Assembly (NCBI GenBank): GCA_050693895.1
Contig: JBOGWS010000079.1
Location: 1-64,000 of the forward strand
Source: WHSV01 sp050693895
GTDB lineage: Bacteria; Actinomycetota; CADDZG01; WHSQ01
Reading direction: 5' to 3'
DNA length: 64,000 nucleotides
Under the pieces are notes generated by a model. The model saw only the letters and a list, made by a program, of their open reading frames with translations. It made no database searches and was not told the origin of the DNA. The position numbers and the translations under genes are program-made. Below are positions 58,115 to 64,000 of this stretch, one piece after another (position 1 is the first letter of the stretch; every line of letters begins with the position of its first letter).

Positions 58115-58507
58115 CTAGCGCTCGAGCGGCTTCAATTTGACGGTGAAGGACACGCGTCCGACCTCCTCGTCATCGAGCGAGAAGACGCACGAATAGTTTC
58201 CGTCCACCTGTTCGATCTTCAGGTCCGAGACCTCATCCTCGAGACGCTCGGTGTGCGACCTGGTCGGGAGGTGGATCTCGCGTGGAACGCTTTCGTAGAT
58301 AGTGAGCCCACCCGGGCCCTCGATGCGCCACTGTTCGGTGAGGCTTCCGTGATCGTCGGACCAGCCGCGAAAGACCATGAACGCGCCCGCCACCTCTGGT
58401 TCGTCCTGCACGACTATTACGTTGTCGAGCCCGGGATGAAGTTTTCCTCCCTGATCGAAGAACAGCTTGCGGTCGACGATCTTTCCGTAGCGCAGTCTCG
58501 CGCCCAT
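58115..58507 (-). CDS. Hypothetical soluble protein
   Basis: The 130-residue protein has no signal or membrane segment. It alternates short beta strands (LRYGKIVDRKLFF, VIVVQDEPEVAGAFMVFRGW, WRIEGPGGLTIYE, VGRVSFTVKLKPL), suggesting a compact beta-sandwich or barrel. I recognise no family. AAGGGAG upstream of the ATG is a good ribosome-binding site. It is 31 bp downstream of the saccharopine-dehydrogenase-like gene on the same strand. Confidence 0.6.
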   Translation of the reverse strand: MGARLRYGKIVDRKLFFDQGGKLHPGLDNVIVVQDEPEVAGAFMVFRGWSDDHGSLTEQWRIEGPGGLTIYESVPREIHLPTRSHTERLEDEVSDLKIEQVDGNYSCVFSLDDEEVGRVSFTVKLKPLER

Positions 58508-58538
58508 CGAACTCCCTTCTCTCGAAGCGCAATCGCCG

Positions 58539-59645
58539 TCAGCGGTCGCCTTGTCTTTGACTCCTGATCGGGCCGTAGGTCGTTATGTCGATGTCGTTGT
58601 CGAGAAGCTCTTTCTCGAGAAGATCGACGCCCATTGCTTGTACGGGAGCCAGCACGCCGGTTGGTTCGTAATCCGGTTGAGACATCCTCATCGCACTTGC
58701 CGACAGTAGTTGAGCGGTAAGTCCATACACATCGCGTCCGGTAATCGCGACGTTGCGCCACCGGTCTCCGGAGCGCGCTTCGGCGAGGATCGTCCACCAC
58801 TTTCGTCGTTGCTGTTCGCCGGGACCACCGGATCGTTGAACGGTCTCGACCGCGCGCTCGAACAACTTGCGCGGGCCCTCGAACGAGTGCACAACCTTGA
58901 GCACCGGCAGCGCGACCCGGGCCCCCAGTTTCTGCGCGGCCCCGATCGTGAGGTACAACTCGAGTCCGCTGAGATCGAGATGCAGGGGGATCAGGTGCCC
59001 GTTGGCCAGCGGGAAAGAGATCGCCGGCTTGGGGCCGAGAGGCGGCGGCATCGGGGACCAGCGCGAGTGTTGCCCCGTCGTGATCGTCACCCGTCTGCCG
59101 TTTCGAATCCAGGGCCCGCTGCCGACCAGAATCCCGAGCGCGCTCTTGATCGTCCCGTTCGATGCGCCCGATGGCATCGCGTATGTGAGCACGACCTCGG
59201 GACGTTCAAACCCCTCCGAGGCGAGAGTCGCGGCGACGTCACCGGGAACCTCGTCGAACCCGAGCGCCGGTGCCATTGCTATGCCCGCGGTGCGAGCACG
59301 GGCGTCGTACTCCGCGATCAGCCGGCCGACGAACGGACCCTCACCCGCCGAGTCGAGATAGTTGACTCGCGCCTGCAGCGCGGCCTCGACCGCGGTCCAA
59401 CCGAGTTCCGAGAAAGGGCCGACGCAAGTCAGCAGCACCCGGCAGTCCTCGAGCGCTCCGACCAGCCCGCCGACGTCGCCAACGGAGGCAACTCTCACTT
59501 CGGGGTTTCCCGCCGCCGCCGAGAGAGCTTCAAGCTTGGCTCTGTCTCGTCCGGCGATTGCGAAGCTCGCACCTCGTTCGGCCAGCGCATGCGCCACGAG
59601 TTTCCCCGTGTAGCCGGTGGCGCCGAACACCAAGATGTCGGGCAT
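58539..59645 (-). CDS. Saccharopine dehydrogenase-like / trans-acting enoyl reductase-like protein
   Basis: The 368-residue protein has the Rossmann start ILVFGATGYTGKLVAHALAERG, FAIAGRDRAKLEAL, VLLTCVGPFSELG, YLDSAGE, and APALGFDEVPGD followed by a longer C-terminal domain. This pattern is shared by Sccpdh-like oxidoreductases and the mycobacterial trans-acting enoyl reductase family, which act on lipids. The true substrate is unknown. The second of two adjacent methionine codons is chosen because TAGGCT lies 6 nt upstream, the leaderless pattern. Confidence 0.8.
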   Translation of the reverse strand: MPDILVFGATGYTGKLVAHALAERGASFAIAGRDRAKLEALSAAAGNPEVRVASVGDVGGLVGALEDCRVLLTCVGPFSELGWTAVEAALQARVNYLDSAGEGPFVGRLIAEYDARARTAGIAMAPALGFDEVPGDVAATLASEGFERPEVVLTYAMPSGASNGTIKSALGILVGSGPWIRNGRRVTITTGQHSRWSPMPPPLGPKPAISFPLANGHLIPLHLDLSGLELYLTIGAAQKLGARVALPVLKVVHSFEGPRKLFERAVETVQRSGGPGEQQRRKWWTILAEARSGDRWRNVAITGRDVYGLTAQLLSASAMRMSQPDYEPTGVLAPVQAMGVDLLEKELLDNDIDITTYGPIRSQRQGDR

Positions 59646-59749
59646 CATCCGAGCCTACCTAGTTCTGCCGGAGTCGCGCTCGTCCGGTCGCATCCGCACC
59701 GTGTTTACTCTCAGGACACGGATCTAGAGCGAAGGGGAGTTGTATCGCC

Positions 59750-60349
59750 ATGCTGACAGGGACGATCCATCTCGTGCGCCACGGCGAGGTCGAGAATCCC
59801 AAAGGCGTCATCTACGGGCGGCTGCCTGGCTACAACCTGTCCGAGCGCGGCGAACGGCAGGCCAGGGCGGCCGGCGACCATCTTAAGAACGCGGACGTGG
59901 GTGCACTGTGGGCGAGTCCACTCGAGCGAGCTCAGGAGACCGCGCAGGCGATCGCCGAGCACCACGCGATCGAGTTGACCACCGACGAGAGGCTGATCGA
60001 AAGCGACTCGACCCTTGAGGGCGTCAGCCGTACCCTGTGGGGCGTCATCAGGAACCCGCTGAGGTGGTGGCACCTGCGAAACCCACTGGCCCCCTCGTGG
60101 GGCGAATCCTTCTCAGACATCAGAATTCGGATGACGAGTGCAATCGGAGATGCGGTGCGCGCCGCGGACGGGCGCGAGGTGGTGGTCGTCTCGCATCAGA
60201 CTCCGGTTATGGTGGCTCGCCTCGCACTCACTCGAAGCCGTCGTCCCCCGTGGCTCGATCGGCTGCCCTGTGAGACCGGATCCGTGACGACGCTCGTCCT
60301 CGACGACGGCAAGGTGCTGTCGGCGAACTACTTCCGCTCGGAGGACTGA
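59750..60349 (+). CDS. Histidine phosphatase (phosphoglycerate mutase-like)
   Basis: The 199-residue protein has the phospho-acceptor motif LVRHGEVENP, YNLSERGERQARAAG, the arginine of SPLERAQETAQAI, and the second catalytic histidine in VVVVSHQTPVMVARL. It belongs to the broad histidine phosphatase branch that includes GpmB and CobC-like enzymes; the substrate is unknown. GGGGAG is upstream of the ATG. Its end overlaps an antisense small zinc-ribbon gene. Confidence 0.88.
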   Translation: MLTGTIHLVRHGEVENPKGVIYGRLPGYNLSERGERQARAAGDHLKNADVGALWASPLERAQETAQAIAEHHAIELTTDERLIESDSTLEGVSRTLWGVIRNPLRWWHLRNPLAPSWGESFSDIRIRMTSAIGDAVRAADGREVVVVSHQTPVMVARLALTRSRRPPWLDRLPCETGSVTTLVLDDGKVLSANYFRSED

Positions 60350-60504
60350 AAGGGCTTGGAGTCGGTTTTGGGCTCGAGGGCCGGCTCATCCTCGGCGTTG
60401 ATCGCCTCGAGAATCGGCGACGAGCACACCGGGCAGATGAGCGAATTCCCGATCTCGACGTAGACGGTGCGGGAGCAGGTGGTGCAGAAAGCGGAACGAG
60501 CCAT
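60328..60504 (-). CDS. Small zinc-ribbon protein (58 residues)
   Basis: Translating the minus strand from ATG 60504 gives MARSAFCTTCSRTVYVEIGN, then SLICPVCSSPIL and a polar tail. CxxC and CPVC lie 14 residues apart, a compact zinc ribbon. The last 7 codons overlap the phosphatase gene antisense. TACCTT lies exactly 6 nt before the ATG, so the transcript is probably leaderless; GAAGG is also present. Function unknown; similar small ribbons accompany many actinobacterial genes. Confidence 0.65.
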   Translation of the reverse strand: MARSAFCTTCSRTVYVEIGNSLICPVCSSPILEAINAEDEPALEPKTDSKPFQSSERK

Positions 60505-60560
60505 GCCTTCAAGGTAGCCTGCTTTTTCTTATCGCGCTCAAAATTCCTGGAGGTCACCCG

Positions 60561-60878
60561 GTGTCTTACGTTGTCATCAATGCAATCGAGGTTCCCGAGG
60601 GCTCGGGGGGCGAGCTCGAGGATCGCTTCGCCAACCGGGCGGGAGAGGTATCGAAGTCCGACGGCTTCGAGTCCTTTCAGCTGCTCCGCCCCGACAACGA
60701 GGGTGCGGGCAACCGGTATCTCGTGTACACGCGCTGGAGCGACAAGGCATCGTTCGAGAAATGGATGGGTTCGAGCGCGTTTCAGAAAGGGCACGCGCAA
60801 TCCGGAGAGGGCCGGAAACCGGTCGCCACAACCAGCCAGGTGTGGCTCTACGAGGTGGCGCAGTTCGAGGAGCTCTAG
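60561..60878 (+). CDS. mhuD: Haem-degrading monooxygenase, MhuD/IsdG-like
   Basis: The 105-residue ABM-fold protein resembles Mycobacterium MhuD: VVINAIEVPEGSGGELEDRF at the start, FESFQLLRPD, and FEKWMGSSAFQKGHAQ. N7, W68 and H78 align with the Asn, Trp and His of the MhuD haem site. MhuD opens haem to mycobilin and releases iron. The GTG start has GGAGG upstream. It is followed 3 bp later by an FAD oxidoreductase, which might supply electrons, although that family is usually not a reductase. Confidence 0.82.
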   Translation: MSYVVINAIEVPEGSGGELEDRFANRAGEVSKSDGFESFQLLRPDNEGAGNRYLVYTRWSDKASFEKWMGSSAFQKGHAQSGEGRKPVATTSQVWLYEVAQFEEL

Positions 60879-60881
60879 CCG

Positions 60882-62438
60882 ATGAGCAAGAGCTACGACG
60901 TCGCGGTTGTGGGAGCCGGACACAACGGTCTGATCTGTGCGTGCTATCTGGCCAAGAAAGGCCTAAGTGTCGTGGTGCTCGAGCGCACGGATCGCATCGG
61001 TGGCGCGTGCGTCACAGAGGAGCTCTTCGAAGGCTTTCACATCTCGACCGCGTCCTACTCACTGTCGTTGATGCTTCCCGAGATCCTGGAGGAGCTTGGA
61101 CTCGAGCTCGACATCAGGATCAAGGACCCGAGCCGCTTCCACCCGTATGAGGACGGCGGCGGACTCATCATCTGGCGCGATGCGGCCAGGCGCCACGCCG
61201 CGATCTCCGAGCTGTCGTCCAATGATGCGGACGCTTACGAGCGGGTTCACGAGCTCTTCGACGAGGCCGCGCGACGCCTCCGTCCGTTTCTGAGCTATCC
61301 GGCGACCCGCAAGCAGGTTCGGCGAGCGTTTCGACAGAGCGACATCGAGCGCCTTTTCGCCAGGACGGTCGACGGCAGCATCGCCGAGCTCGCCGAGGAG
61401 TATTACGAAACCGAGTTGTTGAAGGGAATGCTGGCGAGCGAGGGCATCGTCTCGACTCTTGCAGGCCCCCGCACGCCCGGTACGGCATACATCGCGCTTC
61501 ACCACGCGTTCGGTCAAGCGACGGGCAGCGACGGAGCTTGGGGTTTCGTGCGCGGCGGCATGGGCGGGGTCACCTCGGCGCTCGCCGATGTTCTGCGCGC
61601 GCACGGCGGCGAGATCCGCACGGAGGCCGAGGTCGCCGAGCTCAGACTCGATGATCGTCGCCGCGCCGCCGGTGTCGTCCTCGCGTCGGGCGAGGAGATC
61701 GAAGCTTCAATCGTGTGCTCGAACGCAACCGCTCAGAGGACGGTCGCCTTCGTGGGGGCCGATCGCTTGCCGGCGGACTTCGTGAACGACATCGAGCTGT
61801 TTCCCACCGAGGGAACCGTGGTCAAGGTCAACTGCGCGCTGTCGGGCCTCCCGAGATTCAAAGGCATGAGCCCACAGGGAGCCGTAGGCCCGGAGCACAC
61901 CGGGACCATCACGGTCAGCCCGTCAATCGACTACCTGGAGAAGGCCTGCCGACAAGCGGCGGAGGGACGGCCCGCCGAGGAGTTCTTCATCGAGGCTTGG
62001 GTGCAGACGGCGACCGAGCCCGAGCTCGCACCGGAGGGCAAGCACACCCTGTCGATCTTCGCCCAGTACGCGCCGTACAACCTGGCGAGCGGCTCGTGGG
62101 ACGAGCGCCGCGAGGAAATCGGCGACTCGGTCGTCGCGACGCTCGAGCGATACGCCCCGGGATTGAGCGACCTCATCGAGGACCGGCTGGTGCTCGGCCC
62201 CCCCGATCTCGAGGAGCGCTTCGGTTTGACGGGGGGCAATATCTTTCACGGCGAGCTGCTTCCGGATTGGTTGTTCGACCGGCGTCCGGCGCGCGGCTGG
62301 CACAGGCACCGCTGGCCTCTCCCCGGTCTCTATCTCTGCGGCTCCGCGGCCCACCCTGGTGGCGGCGTCTGCGGAGCACCGGGGCGCAACGCGGCTCGCA
62401 GCGTGCTCGAGGATCTCGTCGCGGCGGGGACCCTCTAA
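60882..62438 (+). CDS. PYROXD2/phytoene-desaturase-like FAD oxidoreductase
   Basis: The 518-residue protein has VAVVGAGHNGLICACYLAKKG, VLERTDRIGGACVTEELFEGF, ASYSLSLMLPEIL, GFVRGGMGGVTSALADVL and a C-terminal LCGSAAHPGGGVCGAPGRNAA. GHNGL and HPGGGVxGxPG are hallmarks of the PYROXD2/CrtI superfamily. Substrate unknown. It is probably translated with the MhuD-like gene. A weak GGTTC/GAACC hairpin lies 20 bp after its stop. Confidence 0.82.
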   Translation: MSKSYDVAVVGAGHNGLICACYLAKKGLSVVVLERTDRIGGACVTEELFEGFHISTASYSLSLMLPEILEELGLELDIRIKDPSRFHPYEDGGGLIIWRDAARRHAAISELSSNDADAYERVHELFDEAARRLRPFLSYPATRKQVRRAFRQSDIERLFARTVDGSIAELAEEYYETELLKGMLASEGIVSTLAGPRTPGTAYIALHHAFGQATGSDGAWGFVRGGMGGVTSALADVLRAHGGEIRTEAEVAELRLDDRRRAAGVVLASGEEIEASIVCSNATAQRTVAFVGADRLPADFVNDIELFPTEGTVVKVNCALSGLPRFKGMSPQGAVGPEHTGTITVSPSIDYLEKACRQAAEGRPAEEFFIEAWVQTATEPELAPEGKHTLSIFAQYAPYNLASGSWDERREEIGDSVVATLERYAPGLSDLIEDRLVLGPPDLEERFGLTGGNIFHGELLPDWLFDRRPARGWHRHRWPLPGLYLCGSAAHPGGGVCGAPGRNAARSVLEDLVAAGTL

Positions 62439-62565
62439 GCCGGGCTTGCTTGTTCAGGTTCTCTGAGAGGAACCGGGAGTCGCGCGACGAACCCACATGA
62501 GGACAGCAGGATTAATCGGCGTGACCCGTCGCGGGCGCGCCCCCGAAACACAGTGAGGTGTTCGT

Positions 62566-64000
62566 ATGCCGCGTCGCCCCAGGGCCCTGGTCGGACTTCT
62601 TCTCCTGGCACTCGTTGCCGTTCTTGTTCCTCTGACTCCAACCGTCGCTCAACAGAGTACCGACGCCGGTCCGCCGGTCGACTACACCGCCATCGAGGGT
62701 CTTTCGCAGCCGATCCACGACGAGCTGGTGCGCGAGACCATCAGAGTTCCGATGCACGACGGTGTCGAGCTCTACGTCGAGATCGTCCGGCCGGACGCCC
62801 AGGGTGAATTTCCCGTGATCATGGAGGCGAGCCCCTACCACGGGACGCTCGCCGATCGAGAGGGACGGCGCATACTGCCCGAGCCGCGCGATGCGGAAGG
62901 CACGTCACTCGGACTCACCGGTTACTTCGCGCCGCGCGGATACGCGGTCGCAATGGTGGACCTGCGCGGGACCGGTCGCTCTCAGGGCTGTCTCGACCAT
63001 CTAGGACCCAACGACGCCAAGGACCTAAAGCGCATCGTCGAGTGGGCCGCGAACCAACCGTGGTCGAACGGGCGCGTAGGAATGACCGGCCACTCATACG
63101 TCGGGTCGACTCCGTCGGTCGCCGCCGCGCAGAACCCCGAGGGTCTCACCACGATCGTTCCGAGCGCGGGCCTGGCGAGCATGTACCACCACCAGTTCCA
63201 GGACGGCGTGCCCTACTTCCTGCAGTGGATGGGCACGATGTGGTCGTACTCGATGCTTTCTACCGATCGCCACCTTCCGCCTCAGATCCCGGCGACCGCG
63301 CTGGGGGAATACGGCGACAACTTCGGGCAGGACATGGAGTACTTCGGATGTGGCTGGCAGACCTCGTCGCTGGTGTCCGGAGAGCCGCAGGCGAGTGGTC
63401 AGTACACCTGGTGGCACGCGGAGCGTGACCACTCCGAGGGCGCGACGAACGCGCGCATTCCCATCTTTCTCGTGCACGGAGTCAACGACAATGCCGCGCG
63501 CGTCGCGGCCATGGACTGGTTCACCGCGCGCGACGGGGGTTTTCCTGCCGAGACGGAAACCGTCTGTAACAGAACCGGCCGGAAATGCCAGGAGATCGTC
63601 ACCAAGCCCGCGGTCGAGGACAAGCTGTGGCTCGGTCAGTGGGACCACGGCTCGGGATGTTGCCCGACTCGGCGCGGCATCCAGTGGACCTACGCGCTGC
63701 ACGCCTGGTTCGACAAACATCTGATGCAGAGTGATGTCGACACCGGTCCCGCAGTCGAGGTCTTCATGGGGGATGGAACCTTCGAGGAAGCCAGGGCGGG
63801 GGCGCGGACCGAGGTACTCACCGCGGACAGCTGGCTCGGATCACCGGACATGCTGCGACTGTTTCCGAACGCCGATGGCGGCCTCAGGGACACCGCCGCG
63901 GGCCTAAGCGGACGTGTGACCTTTACCGGCGACCCGCTTGGCTTCAACAGCCCCAAGAGTACGGACGGCGCGACCTTCTCGACCGAGCCACTCGCGGACG
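62566..64000 (+). CDS. Secreted CocE/NonD-family (X-Pro dipeptidyl-peptidase-like) hydrolase, partial
   Basis: The frame from ATG 62566 is open to the window edge (478 residues seen). A signal peptide (MPRRPRALVGLLLLALVAVL, cleavage near VAQQ) is followed by the S15-type alpha/beta-hydrolase: DGVELYVEIVRPDA, MVDLRGTGRSQG, the nucleophile in GMTGHSYVGS, FLVHGVNDN with the likely Asp and LWLGQWDHGSG with the likely His. Members hydrolyse acyl-proline peptides or esters such as cocaine. The C-terminal jelly-roll domain is cut off. GTGAGGTG lies upstream of the ATG. Confidence 0.85.
   Translation, partial: MPRRPRALVGLLLLALVAVLVPLTPTVAQQSTDAGPPVDYTAIEGLSQPIHDELVRETIRVPMHDGVELYVEIVRPDAQGEFPVIMEASPYHGTLADREGRRILPEPRDAEGTSLGLTGYFAPRGYAVAMVDLRGTGRSQGCLDHLGPNDAKDLKRIVEWAANQPWSNGRVGMTGHSYVGSTPSVAAAQNPEGLTTIVPSAGLASMYHHQFQDGVPYFLQWMGTMWSYSMLSTDRHLPPQIPATALGEYGDNFGQDMEYFGCGWQTSSLVSGEPQASGQYTWWHAERDHSEGATNARIPIFLVHGVNDNAARVAAMDWFTARDGGFPAETETVCNRTGRKCQEIVTKPAVEDKLWLGQWDHGSGCCPTRRGIQWTYALHAWFDKHLMQSDVDTGPAVEVFMGDGTFEEARAGARTEVLTADSWLGSPDMLRLFPNADGGLRDTAAGLSGRVTFTGDPLGFNSPKSTDGATFSTEPLAD

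Overview
The window is high-GC DNA from an actinobacterium. Pointers to this are a MhuD-type haem oxygenase, a FolP2-type DHPS paralogue, a DUF5319-like gene before a ParA gene, a PASTA-type Ser/Thr kinase, a SARP/BTAD-AAA regulator, paired acyl-CoA dehydrogenases with MaoC hydratases, and frequent GTG/TTG starts. At least eight starts carry a TANNNT box only 6-7 nt upstream, which is the pattern of leaderless transcripts. There is no rRNA, tRNA, CRISPR array, transposase or phage gene, so this looks like an ordinary chromosomal segment, probably of an uncultured lineage.

Layout. 1-3.4 kb: surface-glycan or sulfolipid genes (end of a sugar-nucleotide epimerase, a GT-C-like membrane protein, sqdB). 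3.5-9.6 kb: pilT, a guanine deaminase-like gene, an iscS/mnmA tRNA-thiolation pair, a methyltransferase and an SseB-like protein. 9.6-22.6 kb: the most unusual region. A large SARP-AAA-TPR regulator is divergent from seven consecutive, translationally coupled paralogues of one polytopic membrane family, two of them shortened in frame. These are followed by a GAF(partial)-PP2C-HATPase protein and two STAS proteins, i.e. a complete RsbU/RsbW/RsbV-like partner-switching set.

22.6-27.6 kb: a conserved unknown protein, an FAD oxidoreductase, a GNAT and ligA. 28-33 kb: a probable beta-oxidation-type operon (two ACADs, SDR, three hot-dog hydratases). 33-44 kb: rhomboid, EEP phosphatase, lipoprotein plus PASTA kinase, NUDIX, EamA, folP2-like, response regulator, prepilin peptidase, a REC-degenerate-GGDEF-LuxR regulator, a ParA locus and a histone H1-like protein. 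44-54.6 kb: patatin, glutamate dehydrogenase, dodecin, MBL hydrolase, and a histidine-utilisation locus (hutI, hutH, hutF-like, hutU). 54.6-64 kb: zinc-ribbon proteins, a RecB-like nuclease, a histidine kinase, a small membrane protein beside a probable structured RNA, a saccharopine-dehydrogenase-like enzyme, a phosphatase, a MhuD-like enzyme with an FAD oxidoreductase, and the start of a secreted CocE-type hydrolase.

The genome is compact. Five convergent gene pairs share overlapping stop codons, many operon genes overlap as ATGA/TAATG, and 81-bp and 26-bp hairpin repeats sit directly behind stop codons. The best candidate for an undescribed system is the seven-paralogue array with its phosphatase/anti-sigma/STAS module. 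The membrane proteins seem to end in the first part of a GAF-like fold, while the downstream phosphatase begins with the rest of one, and the array and the phosphatase share an 18-bp upstream motif.
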